64,000 nt of DNA. Source: Paeniglutamicibacter sulfureus (GTDB taxonomy: Bacteria > Actinomycetota > Actinomycetes > Actinomycetales > Micrococcaceae). Positions 20,811-29,522 of this stretch are shown here, in pieces. Both the position numbers and the translations under genes were made by a program. Under the pieces are notes generated by a model. That model did no database searches. It was not told where the DNA came from and saw only the letters and a list, made by a program, of their open reading frames with translations. The stretch's first letter is position 1; every line of letters begins with the position of its first letter. The stretch is from NCBI RefSeq assembly GCF_030512175.1, contig NZ_JAULBL010000002.1, positions 1,300,149 to 1,364,148 of the forward strand, in the 5' to 3' direction.

Positions 20811-21031
20811 CCCTCCCCTTCCCCGCCCGGTAGCAAACACCGAGCCGGGAACCGGCCCGCATTTCGGGTCATGGCTCCACGTCCATGGGGGGATGGCTTC
20901 CAGGACGCAGCAGGTGCTGCGCGGCCGCTGTGAAACTCACAGCCCAAGCCCACAACACCCACTGCCGACACACGCCGCCGGGACCAACCGGTGCGATGCA
21001 TGCGTGTGTTTTCACCGGAGGGAACCGGAGA

Positions 21032-22390
21032 ATGATCAAGACCCCCACCAGCTCGTTCGAGACCAACTCGGAGCACCTGGCCACGGCCCTGGCCGAAGGC
21101 GACATCGCCGCGACATCACGGGTGTTCCTTCCCCTGGGAACCAGCGAAACCCTTGAGCAGATCGAGCGCCTGGGCACCATTGAGCGGGCGCTTGCCTACC
21201 GCACGCTTCCCAAGGGCCGCGCCCTGGAGGTCTTCGAGCGCCTCGATGCCTCGCTGCAGGCCGACCTGGTCGCCGGCCTACAGGAACAAGACGTTGCCGA
21301 GGTCTTCGCCGCGCTCAGCCCCGATGACCGCGTGGCACTGGTCGACGAGCTGCCGGCAGCCGTCGCGAACCGGCTCATCCTGGGCCTGAACGAGAAGGAA
21401 CGTGCGCTGACCGGCACGGTGCTGGGCTACCCGCAGGGTGCGGTGGGACGCTGCATGAGCCCGGAATTCGTGACCACCCGTCCGGGGAACAGCGCGGGGG
21501 AGACCCTGGCCAGGGTGCGTGGCCGGCTCGATGACGCCGAGAGCGTCTACACCATCCCCGTCACCGATGCGGGCCGCCGCTTGGTGGGCGTCGTGTCGCT
21601 GCGCGACGTGCTGCGTGCCGAGCCCGGGGCACGGATCGAGGAGATCATGAAGACGCCGATTTCCGTGACTGCATCGCTCGGTGCCGAGGAGGCCGCCAGG
21701 TACTGCGCCGACGCGAAGGTCCTGGTGCTGCCGGTCGTGGACGACGAGGAACGCCTCGTGGGGATCCTGACGGTGGACGACGCGCTACGCATTCTTGAGG
21801 AGGCCGAAAGCGAGGACGCTGCCCGGTCCGGCGGCACCGAGCCGCTGCGCCGCCCCTACCTGGCAACCCCGGTGCGCTCGATCGTGCGGGCCCGCGTGGT
21901 GTGGTTGCTGGTCCTGGCCCTCGGTGCCACCCTGACGGTCAAGGTCATCGGCGCCTTCGAGGCGACGCTGGAGGCGCAGGTGGTGCTCTCGCTGTTCATC
22001 CCGCTGCTCATCGGGACCGGCGGGAACACCGGCAACCAGGCCGCGACCACGATCACCCGCGCCCTGGCGCTGGGGGACGTGCGGCCGCGGGACGTGTTCA
22101 AGGTGTTCGCCCGCGAGGTTCGGGTGGGCGCGCTGCTTGGGCTGCTGCTGGGGACCCTTGGCTTCGCGATCGCGGCGCTGGCATTCACCATCCCCCTTGG
22201 CCTGGTCATCGGACTCACGCTGCTGGGGGTGTGCACCATGGCCGCGAGCATCGGTGGGTTGATGCCGTTGCTGGGCAAGGCCGTGCGCGCGGATCCGGCG
22301 GTCTTCTCCAACCCGTTCATCTCCACATTCGTCGATGCCGCGGGGCTGGTCATCTACTTCCTGGTGGCCACCAGCATCCTGGGGCTGTAG
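21032..22390 (+). CDS. mgtE: magnesium transporter MgtE
   Basis: A 452-residue Mg2+ channel/transporter of the plasma membrane. The N domain (about 20-130) has the superhelical GLQEQDVAEVFAALSPDDRVALVDELP. Two CBS domains follow (about 140-260; IPVTDAGRRLVGVVSLRDVL and LPVVDDEERLVGILTVDDALRIL). Five membrane helices (about 285-452) include the pore signature GTGGNTGNQAATTITRALALGD. The length matches the family. The ATG at 21032 is chosen because the conserved N domain begins after it; an upstream in-frame ATG at 20885 would add an unrelated 49 residues. Confidence 0.93.
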   Translation: MIKTPTSSFETNSEHLATALAEGDIAATSRVFLPLGTSETLEQIERLGTIERALAYRTLPKGRALEVFERLDASLQADLVAGLQEQDVAEVFAALSPDDRVALVDELPAAVANRLILGLNEKERALTGTVLGYPQGAVGRCMSPEFVTTRPGNSAGETLARVRGRLDDAESVYTIPVTDAGRRLVGVVSLRDVLRAEPGARIEEIMKTPISVTASLGAEEAARYCADAKVLVLPVVDDEERLVGILTVDDALRILEEAESEDAARSGGTEPLRRPYLATPVRSIVRARVVWLLVLALGATLTVKVIGAFEATLEAQVVLSLFIPLLIGTGGNTGNQAATTITRALALGDVRPRDVFKVFAREVRVGALLGLLLGTLGFAIAALAFTIPLGLVIGLTLLGVCTMAASIGGLMPLLGKAVRADPAVFSNPFISTFVDAAGLVIYFLVATSILGL

Positions 22391-22440
22391 CAACGGGGGG
22401 CCAACCGGGGCTCGACATGCGGGTTAAGGAGCCCGTCCCG

Positions 22441-22459
22441 GTGCCCCGGGGCGGGGCAC
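22441..22459 (+). terminator. weak hairpin after mgtE
   Basis: GTGCCCC and GGGGCAC form a 7-bp stem with a 5-base loop 50 bp after the mgtE stop; no T-run follows. Confidence 0.35.
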
Positions 22460-22491
22460 GGATCGCACCATCGTACCTAATGAAAACGCTT

Positions 22492-22520
22492 TTGAGCAGC
22501 CCCTTTCGGCGGGGTGTATT
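22492..22520 (+). promoter_or_regulatory. candidate promoter of the Vms1-like gene
   Basis: TTGAGC (22492-22497) and TGTATT (22515-22520) are spaced 17 bp, about 70 bp before the gene start. The -10 is imperfect. Confidence 0.35.
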
Positions 22521-22588
22521 CCGGTGCTACGGTGAGCAGACGGATCGAATCGGCACGCGGGCTTCCTCGCGTGGGAAGGAGTTCCCCC

Positions 22589-23734
22589 ATGACTTCACGC
22601 GCAGGTTCCACAGGAATCGACGCCTCGCTCTACCGTCGACAGGGCCAATGGTCTACAGCCCTCGTAGATGTTTCGCTTGGAACAACCGCGGCGCAGGAAG
22701 CGGTTGACGCACTCCCCGAACACGTAGGAAAACTGCTCGGCTCGCAACAGGCTTCGGAGGCCGACATCGGAGCCCTGAAGACGGCCCTGGTGCCAGCCGA
22801 GGGACACGCGGCACCGGTCGCCCGCTTTGTGGCCGTGAACAACGGCGAGGTCGTTGTCGACGAAATCATTGATGGACTGAAGGTCGAGGCGTCCGACGTG
22901 GACTGCGGACCCTTCCCCAACCTGGTGGCCCTGGCCCGCGCCCGTGGGGGACAGTTCCCCTACCTGGTGGTCGAGGCCGGCCGGGACGGTGGAGAGGTGC
23001 GGCTATACCACTCCGCTGTACAAGGCGTCGAGGAAAGACGCGGCGTCACCGGGGACCCGGAGGAGGCGCATCACGCACGCAAGGTTCCCGGGACCTATAG
23101 CGAACCCAAGAACCAGTCCTCCACCGAAGAGATCTGGCGGCGCAATGCCGATGACCTGGCCAAGCAGATCGACGAGCTGGCAAGGGAAAACTACGTCAGG
23201 CTCATCGTACTGGCCGGCGACGTCAAGGCCCGCGAACTGGTGGCCAGCAAGCTGGCCCCCGCTCACAAGCCGATCACCAGCATTCTCGAGCAGCACACGC
23301 GCACCGGCGGGGCGGACCAATCCGTGTTCGCCGCGGCCGTGCAGGAACGAATCGATGAAGTCCTGGGCAGGGACGTTCAGGAACTGTCCGAACGCGTGGC
23401 GAACCGCAGCGGAAACGGCCGCTCGGAACTGGCACTGGGCTTCGACGAAGTCGTTACGGCACTGCAGCAGGCGCAGGCCGACACGGTCCTCGTGGGCCAG
23501 TACCAGGACGATGAGACGCTCATTGCCCTGAAGGCCGACCCATGGCTTTGCGGCGAGGGCTCGGATGAACACTCGGAATTGGTCATCGGTTCCTGGCCGG
23601 CCCCGGAAGTGCTGTTGCGGGCCACAGCGCTGACGGATGCCACCATCCGCTATGTGCCCGAGGGCGTGCTGCCCGACGGTGTGGGCATCGCGGCGCTGCT
23701 GCGCTGGCCCAAGAACACGGATGCCGGAGACTGA
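22589..23734 (+). CDS. Vms1/Ankzf1-like peptidyl-tRNA hydrolase family protein (Rv2629-like)
   Basis: A 381-residue soluble protein resembling the actinobacterial Rv2629 / bacterial eRF1-like family. The N-terminal domain (about 1-130) has WSTALVDVSLGTT and ARGGQFPYLVVEAGRDGGEVRLY. The central eRF1-domain-2-like part has ENYVRLIVLAGDVKARELV near residue 205. The C-terminal L7Ae-like part has ADTVLVGQ ... RATALTDATIRYVPEG ... DGVGIAALLRWP. GGAAGGAG lies seven bases before the ATG. In Mycobacterium the relative belongs to the dormancy regulon, so a ribosome-stress role is plausible. The catalytic residues were not verified. Confidence 0.7.
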   Translation: MTSRAGSTGIDASLYRRQGQWSTALVDVSLGTTAAQEAVDALPEHVGKLLGSQQASEADIGALKTALVPAEGHAAPVARFVAVNNGEVVVDEIIDGLKVEASDVDCGPFPNLVALARARGGQFPYLVVEAGRDGGEVRLYHSAVQGVEERRGVTGDPEEAHHARKVPGTYSEPKNQSSTEEIWRRNADDLAKQIDELARENYVRLIVLAGDVKARELVASKLAPAHKPITSILEQHTRTGGADQSVFAAAVQERIDEVLGRDVQELSERVANRSGNGRSELALGFDEVVTALQQAQADTVLVGQYQDDETLIALKADPWLCGEGSDEHSELVIGSWPAPEVLLRATALTDATIRYVPEGVLPDGVGIAALLRWPKNTDAGD

Positions 23735-23762
23735 GGGCCAGAGAAGGGGAAGAGGACGCGGA

Positions 23763-23808
23763 AAGGCCCGGCGGCCGTCGATTCGGAGAACGACGGCCGC
23801 CGGGCCTT
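23763..23808. terminator. strong bidirectional terminator
   Basis: Arms AAGGCCCGGCGGCCGTCG and CGACGGCCGCCGGGCCTT with a 10-base loop form a perfect 18-bp stem. It lies between the converging Vms1-like and ZnuA genes. Confidence 0.88.
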
Positions 23809-23828
23809 GTGGCGCCTGCGGGTCCTGG

Positions 23829-24827
23829 CTACTTGGCCACGGACTCCATGGCCTGGATGTTGGAACCCATCCACGAGACGTAGTCGGTGTTCTCCGGCAG
23901 GGTCTCGGTGAAGTCGACGACCGGGACCTTCGCGCCCTCCGCCTGCTTGCGGATGCGTTCGGTCTGCGGGCTTTCCGTCTGGGTGTTGTAGGCCAAGACG
24001 TCGATCTCTCCGGCGTCGAAGCGCTTGCCCATCTCGTTGAACGCTTGGGGGGAGACTTCGCCGCCGCCTTCGATGGATTCGCTCAGGCCCTCCGGGGTGG
24101 CATCTGCCATGCCCATGTCGGTGAGCAGGTGGAAGGGGACCGGCTCGGTCATGGCGAACTTCTTGCCGTCCAGCGCGCCGTGCAGCTTCTCGACCCGGGC
24201 CTCGAGGCCCTTCAGGTCGCTGGTCAGTGCCGCGGCGTTTTCGGTGAAGACGGCGGCCGACTCGGGCTTCAGGGTGCCCAGGCGCTTGGCGATCTCATCG
24301 GTGAGCAGGCGCATGGACTCAAGGTCGTACCAGATGTGCTCGTTGAAGGCGCCGTGGGCCGCGTGCTCTTCGGCGGTTTCGCCGGCGTGCTCGTCCGGGC
24401 CAGTGGCTTCGTCCGCATGTTCGTCGGCTGCGCCTTCCTCGCCTTCCGCGATCGGCGAGGTGTCCACGGCGTTGACGAGGGTGGAGTCCGAAAGCTTCAA
24501 GTCCTTGGCCAGGACGTCCATGAACGCGTCGTATCCACCGCCGTTGGCCACGACCAGCTGCGCCTTGGATAGTGCCAGCTTGTCCCGGGACGTGGCCTCG
24601 TAGGAGTGCGGATCCTGCGACACGGAATTGATCACGGGCGTTGCCTCCACTTCGTCGCCGCCGATCCGGCTTACCAGGTCGGCGTAGACGGTGGTGCTCG
24701 TGACGACTTGCACCCTGTCTTGCCCGGCGGGGGCGGATTCCTGGCTTGCGGCATTTCCGCCGCAAGCCGCCAAGGCGAGCGTGCCGGCGAGGGCCACGGG
24801 GAGAAGGCGAAGTGTTCGACGATTCAT
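23829..24827 (-). CDS. zinc ABC transporter substrate-binding lipoprotein (ZnuA type)
   Basis: A 332-residue cluster A-I metal-binding lipoprotein that captures Zn2+ (possibly Mn2+) outside the membrane. Residues 1-20 are a signal peptide with the lipobox LALAACGG. A His/Asp/Glu-rich loop (EHADEATGPDEHAGETAEEHAAHG, about 138-160) is typical of zinc-specific members. EHIWYDLESMRLL and the C-terminal GEIDVLAYNTQTESPQTERI complete the fold. The ATG at 24827 gives a proper signal peptide; a longer in-frame start does not. A Zur-like box lies about 65 bp upstream. No permease gene is next to it, so it may feed the operon at 26.7 kb. A broken copy of its C-terminus occurs at 40.5 kb. Confidence 0.85.
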   Translation of the reverse strand: MNRRTLRLLPVALAGTLALAACGGNAASQESAPAGQDRVQVVTSTTVYADLVSRIGGDEVEATPVINSVSQDPHSYEATSRDKLALSKAQLVVANGGGYDAFMDVLAKDLKLSDSTLVNAVDTSPIAEGEEGAADEHADEATGPDEHAGETAEEHAAHGAFNEHIWYDLESMRLLTDEIAKRLGTLKPESAAVFTENAAALTSDLKGLEARVEKLHGALDGKKFAMTEPVPFHLLTDMGMADATPEGLSESIEGGGEVSPQAFNEMGKRFDAGEIDVLAYNTQTESPQTERIRKQAEGAKVPVVDFTETLPENTDYVSWMGSNIQAMESVAK

Positions 24828-24889
24828 GGGTGAAGCGATCCTTTGGGGGATGAGTGGCGAGTATGTTCGGATATCCACTCTAACCTAAA

Positions 24890-24907
24890 CAAGAACCATT
24901 ATCGTTT
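24890..24907 (-). promoter_or_regulatory. Zur-like box upstream of the first znuA-type gene
   Basis: On the minus strand the sequence reads AAACGATAATGGTTCTT. It matches the core of the box at 26651-26668 (AACGA-n-AATG-n-TT) and resembles Fur-family sites. It is placed for zinc-dependent repression of the ZnuA gene. Confidence 0.55.
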
Positions 24908-24951
24908 GATTGTGAGAAAAACGTCCATGGGCCGGATCCCTTGGATGCCGG

Positions 24952-26268
24952 TCAGTCGGTGCCGGGCGAGGCCGCGGCGCGGGCACCCGCCGGCCGGAGT
25001 GCGCGGCGGCCCGAAGAGCGGGAAACGGCCGTTTCCCCGGGCCCGGGGACCTCGCCGGAACCCTTGCCGCCCGAGCCGGTGGCCTTGACCACGGCCACGG
25101 CAATGGCCGTAGTCACCGGAATGGCCAGCACCAGCCCGATCGAACCCACCAGGATTCGAATGACTTCCTCGGCCATTTGGCCGGTGGTGAGGGTGTCCAT
25201 CAGGGGTCGGTCGTACAAGCTCACCAACACCAGGATCGGCAGTGCCGCGCCGGCGTAGGCGAAGGCAATGGTGTAGACGGTCGAGGCGATGTGGTCCCGG
25301 CCGATGCGCATCCCCGAGGCGAAAAGCTGCCGGGCAGTGGAATGCGGTGCGATTTCCGCCAGCTCCCAGACCGCGGAGGACTGGGTGATGGTCACGTCGT
25401 TGAGCACGCCCATGCCGGCGATGAGCAGGCCGCACAGCAACAACCCGGAGAGACTGAGTTCGGGCACCACCGTGCTGAGAGTCAGGGCCGAATCCTCGGT
25501 TGCACCGGTCAGCGCCGCAGCGTCGGTGGCCCAGGTGGCTATCGCCGCGGTGACGCCCAGCCCGAACAGCGTGCCCAGCAGCGCCGTGGAGGTCCGTGCG
25601 GAGAATCCGTGGGCAAAATACAGTGCTGCAAACATGACGATGGTGGACGTCGTGAGCCCAACTAGCATGGGGGATTTGCCTTCGAGCAGCGCCGGCACCA
25701 TGAAGCTCACAATGAAGAACAACCCGCCGGCGAGCCCTGCCAGTGCCCGCAGCCCGCGCCACCGCGCGACCATGCACACCACCGCCGCATAGGCGATGCC
25801 GAGCAGGGCCAGGGGGGTCGAGCGCACAAAATCAACGAAGACATACGGCGCGGATGTATCCGTGGTGTGCGACAGGTCGAGGTACTTGATCTTGTCCCCG
25901 GCCAAAAGTGGCCGGGACTGGGTCGTTTCCGGCGGAACTTCCAGGGCGAAGGATGCGCCGCCCGCCTCGGGGGCGACATAGGAAATCTCGCACATCAGTT
26001 CCTTGCCGCCGACCTCGTCCAGTCCCTGGGAGGACGGGCAGACTTCACTCACGGTCCGGGTGACGGTTCCGGTGGAAAGCTCCGCACCGTTGGCGGTGTT
26101 GAAGGTGTCGTTCAGCGGGGACTTGGCGATGTCGCCGCTGGGCCAGAGCATGATGGTTGCGATGAACGCCAGCACCCCCACCGGGGCAAGCAGGATCCAA
26201 AGGATGAGGTTGGCGCGTCGGCGCCGGGCCGGGTCAACGAGTACGTCGGCGTGGTGGTGTCCACCCAT
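24952..26268 (-). CDS. YibE/F family membrane protein
   Basis: A 438-residue integral membrane protein. The N-terminus MGGHHHADVLVDPARRRRAN is His-rich and cytosolic. A first helix (about 22-42) is followed by an exported domain (about 45-160) and then seven helices (about 160-400), including the conserved GMGVLNDVTITQSSAVWELAE. The C-terminal tail is Ser/Gly/Arg-rich. The function of YibE/F is not established; its position between two zinc uptake loci and its N-terminal His cluster suggest a metal link. The ATG at 26268 is chosen because the upstream frame is unlike the family. Confidence 0.8.
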   Translation of the reverse strand: MGGHHHADVLVDPARRRRANLILWILLAPVGVLAFIATIMLWPSGDIAKSPLNDTFNTANGAELSTGTVTRTVSEVCPSSQGLDEVGGKELMCEISYVAPEAGGASFALEVPPETTQSRPLLAGDKIKYLDLSHTTDTSAPYVFVDFVRSTPLALLGIAYAAVVCMVARWRGLRALAGLAGGLFFIVSFMVPALLEGKSPMLVGLTTSTIVMFAALYFAHGFSARTSTALLGTLFGLGVTAAIATWATDAAALTGATEDSALTLSTVVPELSLSGLLLCGLLIAGMGVLNDVTITQSSAVWELAEIAPHSTARQLFASGMRIGRDHIASTVYTIAFAYAGAALPILVLVSLYDRPLMDTLTTGQMAEEVIRILVGSIGLVLAIPVTTAIAVAVVKATGSGGKGSGEVPGPGETAVSRSSGRRALRPAGARAAASPGTD

Positions 26269-26650
26269 GAAAGGTTCAGCTCCAGATCGATTGCGTGCTG
26301 TGTCTCCCCAAGAGGCCCCCACCAGAACAGTGTAGCGATTCGATAACCACGTTTTCCTTGGTCGCGTGAACAAGTGCCGGCTGCTAAGGCTCGGCATGGG
26401 TATGTCAACCCGGTGTGCCCTGGCGCTGACATGGGAGGGCACCAGTACGGATTGGCCGATATCACTCAGGCGAATCGCAAGAAACTTGTTTGCGAGGTTG
26501 GAAATGGTTCCCCGTCTGCGCGGCCTTCGTGCGGTCCACCGCATACTCGGTCACCTCGTTGACGATGTCCGCCGGGAAGAGCGTGCCACTGGTATTGCCC
26601 TGCGTGTGACGGATGCGGAGCGTGCGGGAGTGCGATGCTCCTGATTTGTT

Positions 26651-26668
26651 AACGAGAATGATTATCAG
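26651..26668 (+). promoter_or_regulatory. Zur-like box upstream of the zinc ABC operon
   Basis: AACGAGAATGATTATCAG has the AATGATTATCA core typical of Fur-family (here probably Zur) operators, about 60 bp before the binding-protein start. It pairs with the similar site at 24890-24907. The rest of the gap back to yibEF (26269-26650) shows no gene I can support. Confidence 0.65.
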
Positions 26669-26728
26669 TATTGTTTGCAAGTGGCGACCCAGTGGATCGC
26701 CGACACTCGCGAACCAGATAGAGGACCC

Positions 26729-27802
26729 ATGATGAAACGAATCGCCGCCTATCCAGTTGCCCTGCTGACGGGCGGCGCACTCCTGCTTACGGCGTGCAGT
26801 GCCGAGACGAACGCCACGGAACCGGCCGGTCTGTCGGTCGTGGCCACCACGACGCAACTCGGGGATTTCACCCGGAGCGTGGTCGGGGAGATCCCCGCAA
26901 GGGTCACGCAGCTTGCGGATGTGAATCAGAGCCTCCACGGCTTCGATCCCTCGGCAGGCGACCTCGTCGCGATCCGGGAGGCCGACGTCATCGTTGTCAA
27001 CGGAGGTGGTCTGGACGGCTGGATCGAAGACGCCATCGAGGCGAGCGGCTTCGACGGGGTCATCGTCAACACGAGCGAAGGCATTGACATGGACGTCTCG
27101 CCCGCAGGTGCGGCCGATTCGCACGAGGGTGAGGCCGCGGAAGCCGAAGAGCACGAGGCCACGCCCGGGGGCGAAGACGCGCATGCGGGCGAAAGCGCAG
27201 AAGAGCACGCGGCGCATGCCGGCGAGAGTGGCGACCCGCATGTCTGGCACAACGTGAACAACGCTGTCAGCCAGGTGGAGGCAATCACCGCGGCCCTGGC
27301 CGCCGCGGCACCCGAGCAGGCCGCCGCGATCGAGGCCAACGCCGCGGGGTATGTCGATGAGCTGCAAGCCCTCAACGCCTGGATCCACGAGAACGTCGAC
27401 AAGGTACCTGCCGTCGAACGCCTCCTGGTGACCAGCCATGATGCCTTCGGGCACTTGGTTGACGACCTTGGCATCACGTACGTCGGTGCGGTGATCCCGA
27501 GCACGAACGACAGCGCCGAGGCGTCGGCCGAACAGCTGGACGCGCTGATCGCCCAGATCAAGGAAACCGGGGTGAAGGCGGTGTTCGCGGAAAGCTCGAT
27601 CAACTCCGCCGCTGCGGAAACCATCGCCGATGAGACCGGCGCGAAGGTGTACGCGGGGGATCAGGCGCTCTACGGCGACTCCCTGGGTACGGCCGGCAGC
27701 CCCGGTGAGACCTACCTGGGTAGCCAGGCACACAACGTGGGCCTGGTCCTGGAATCCTGGGGCGTCACGCCCTCCGAGTTCCCGGCGACGCTGGGCAAAT
27801 GA
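26729..27802 (+). CDS. metal ABC transporter substrate-binding lipoprotein (second ZnuA type)
   Basis: A 357-residue cluster A-I lipoprotein for Zn2+ or Mn2+. The signal peptide ends in the lipobox LLLTACSA (residues 18-25). A His/Glu-rich loop (EEHEATPGGEDAHAGESAEEHAAHAG, about 132-165) precedes HVWHNVNNAV, whose histidines are metal ligands. LLVTSHDAFGHLVDDLG near residue 235 and VFAESSINSAAAETIADETG are the other conserved blocks. The double ATG at 26729/26732 follows gagga. The stop overlaps the ATPase start (ATGA). It shares only fold and motif layout with the first ZnuA gene, so it is a paralogue and not a recent copy. Confidence 0.9.
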   Translation: MMKRIAAYPVALLTGGALLLTACSAETNATEPAGLSVVATTTQLGDFTRSVVGEIPARVTQLADVNQSLHGFDPSAGDLVAIREADVIVVNGGGLDGWIEDAIEASGFDGVIVNTSEGIDMDVSPAGAADSHEGEAAEAEEHEATPGGEDAHAGESAEEHAAHAGESGDPHVWHNVNNAVSQVEAITAALAAAAPEQAAAIEANAAGYVDELQALNAWIHENVDKVPAVERLLVTSHDAFGHLVDDLGITYVGAVIPSTNDSAEASAEQLDALIAQIKETGVKAVFAESSINSAAAETIADETGAKVYAGDQALYGDSLGTAGSPGETYLGSQAHNVGLVLESWGVTPSEFPATLGK

Positions 27803-28608
27803 TGACAGGTCCAGCCCGGCCGGACGCAACGGAGGTCGCAGGTGCCGCGCTGGTGCTGGGCGAGGCATCTTTCGGATACGACGGCCATCCGGCCGTGAGC
27901 GGATTGAACCTCTCCGTGATGCCCGGCGAGGCCGTCGCCGTGATCGGCGCCAACGGCTCTGGGAAGTCCACCTTGCTCAAGGGCCTGCTCGGATTGGTCC
28001 CTCGCCTGTCTGGAACCATGGCGGTCGCCGGTACCGGTCGTCGCGGGACCGGTGGGCGCGGCCTGGGATATTTGCCGCAGAGCGATGCGATCGACCCGGA
28101 ATTGCCGGTGACGCTCCGGCAGATCGTCACCATGGGACGCTATCGCGGGCTTGGCTTGTTTCGTTGGGCCGGCGCGGCGGACCGGAGAATGGTGCGCGAG
28201 GCGCTTGAAACCGTTGGCATGGGAAGCCATGCGGGTGCCCGTTTCGGCGACCTCAGTGGCGGGCAGCGCCAGCGCGGCCTCCTGGCCCGGGCGATCGCCT
28301 CGGAACCGGCGATCCTGCTGCTCGACGAACCATTCAACGGCCTGGACCGGCCCAACCGCACCGCGTTGATCGAGGCGCTGCGCCGGCTTAAGGAACAGGG
28401 CGTGGCGATCCTCGTTTCCACCCACGACCTTGAAATCGCCCGCGAGGTCTGCGACTCGGTGTTGCTGCTCGAGGGCCGCCAGATTGCCTATGGGCCCCGC
28501 GACAAGGTCCTCACGCTGGAAAACGTGCAGGCGACCTTCGCGAACGTCCAGGTCGAAATCGACGGACACACCCTCGTCACCCCGGGGCACGAGGTGTTTT
28601 CGGCGTGA
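27799..28608 (+). CDS. metal ABC transporter ATP-binding protein (ZnuC type)
   Basis: A 269-residue ATPase. Walker A is GANGSGKST near residue 53, the Q-loop region is YLPQSDAIDPELPVT, the signature is LSGGQRQRGLLARA, and Walker B is ILLLDEPFNGLD with the switch His in VSTHDLEIA. The order and spacing are typical of ZnuC/MntB. It overlaps the binding-protein gene by four bases and the permease gene by four bases (GTGA). Confidence 0.93.
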   Translation: MMTGPARPDATEVAGAALVLGEASFGYDGHPAVSGLNLSVMPGEAVAVIGANGSGKSTLLKGLLGLVPRLSGTMAVAGTGRRGTGGRGLGYLPQSDAIDPELPVTLRQIVTMGRYRGLGLFRWAGAADRRMVREALETVGMGSHAGARFGDLSGGQRQRGLLARAIASEPAILLLDEPFNGLDRPNRTALIEALRRLKEQGVAILVSTHDLEIAREVCDSVLLLEGRQIAYGPRDKVLTLENVQATFANVQVEIDGHTLVTPGHEVFSA

Positions 28609-29516
28609 ACCTTGTGGACACCCTCATGACGGCCTTCAGCCTGCCGTTCATGAATCGGGCCGCCCTGCTCGTCATTGTCCTGGCAGTACTTGCCGCCACC
28701 GTCGGGCTGTTCGTCAACCTCCGCGGGCTGGAGTTCATGGGCGATGCGCTGGTGCACGCCGTGTTTCCCGGCCTCGCCGTCGGCCTTGCCGTAGCGGGCG
28801 AAGACGGCCTGGTGCCCGGCGCCTTCATCGCGGCGTTGCTGGGTTCGGTCATTCTCACGCTGATCTCCCGGCGCGGCGTGGCGCAGGACGCGGCGCTGGC
28901 CATCGTGCTAGCGGGCATGTTCTCCGTCGGGGTCGCCGTTGTCAGCACCCGAACGGATTATTCGGCACAGCTGGAAGCCCTGCTTTTCGGGCGCATGCTT
29001 GCCATTCCGGAAAGCCAGCTGATCGAGACAACGGTCATCGCCGTGATGGCGGTTGTACTCCTGTTCATCCTTTGGCGTGTGCAGATTTTCCGCGCGGTCG
29101 ACCCCAATGGATCGCAGGCCGCGGGCTATCGCCCCGTATGGATCGACCTGAGCCTGAACGTCGCGATTGCCCTGGCCGTGGTGGCAACGGCGGGCGCGGT
29201 GGGGAACCTCATCGTGTTGGCCGTCATCATCATCCCGGTCGCCGTAGCACGATTGATCAGCCGCCGTCTGCTGCTGTTGCCGCTGATCGCACTTGGCTTC
29301 GCGCTCGGCGCCATGTGGCTGGGACTGGCCATCACCTACATCGGTTCCGTCGAGGCGGGCCTGGACCTGCCCAGCGGAGCGACAATCGTCATGACCCTGG
29401 TGCTGGGCTACCTTTTAGTCTTCTTTGGGCGGACCGGCATCGACGCACTTCAACGCCGCCGCGGGCGTGCACGCGCCGCATCGCGCGCACCGGAATCCTC
29501 ACAGGCAGGAGCCTGA
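28605..29516 (+). CDS. metal ABC transporter permease (ZnuB type), first
   Basis: A 303-residue permease of the ABC-3 family with about eight hydrophobic helices. It contains LRGLEFMGDALVHAVFPGLAVG near residue 45, the family loop that docks on the ATPase. The GTG start overlaps the ATPase stop. The basic C-terminus (RRRGRARAASRAPESSQ) is cytosolic. It is followed six bases later by a second permease gene. Confidence 0.9.
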   Translation: MNLVDTLMTAFSLPFMNRAALLVIVLAVLAATVGLFVNLRGLEFMGDALVHAVFPGLAVGLAVAGEDGLVPGAFIAALLGSVILTLISRRGVAQDAALAIVLAGMFSVGVAVVSTRTDYSAQLEALLFGRMLAIPESQLIETTVIAVMAVVLLFILWRVQIFRAVDPNGSQAAGYRPVWIDLSLNVAIALAVVATAGAVGNLIVLAVIIIPVAVARLISRRLLLLPLIALGFALGAMWLGLAITYIGSVEAGLDLPSGATIVMTLVLGYLLVFFGRTGIDALQRRRGRARAASRAPESSQAGA

Positions 29517-29522
29517 CCCGCC

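Larger units (their letters stand above)
20577..21031 (+). promoter_or_regulatory. long leader region of mgtE
   Basis: 455 bp precede mgtE, unusually long for this window. It contains two small upstream ORFs (listed separately) and, between 20840 and 20945, short hairpins: GCCGG/CCGGC at 20844-20856, GCAGCA/TGCTGC at 20907-20920 and GCTGTGA/TCACAGC at 20927-20943. I do not see the conserved blocks of an M-box or other known magnesium riboswitch. No T-run terminator is visible. Leader-based control of mgtE is an inference. Confidence 0.45.

Noticed and set aside
18570-20840. A 756-codon minus-strand frame opposite sdaA and the GNAT gene
   Set aside because: It runs across two well-supported plus-strand genes and a terminator and has no protein signature.
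20620-21030. M-box magnesium riboswitch before mgtE
   Set aside because: The conserved M-box blocks (for example the GGTGAGGCTCC and AGACGCC cores) are not present; only a ggaggtgacc ribosome site resembles one of them.
26462-27868. A 468-codon minus-strand frame opposite the second ZnuA gene
   Set aside because: It is mostly antisense to a lipoprotein gene with clear signal peptide and metal-binding motifs. Its last 50 codons, in the gap before the gene, look slightly coding but match nothing I know.
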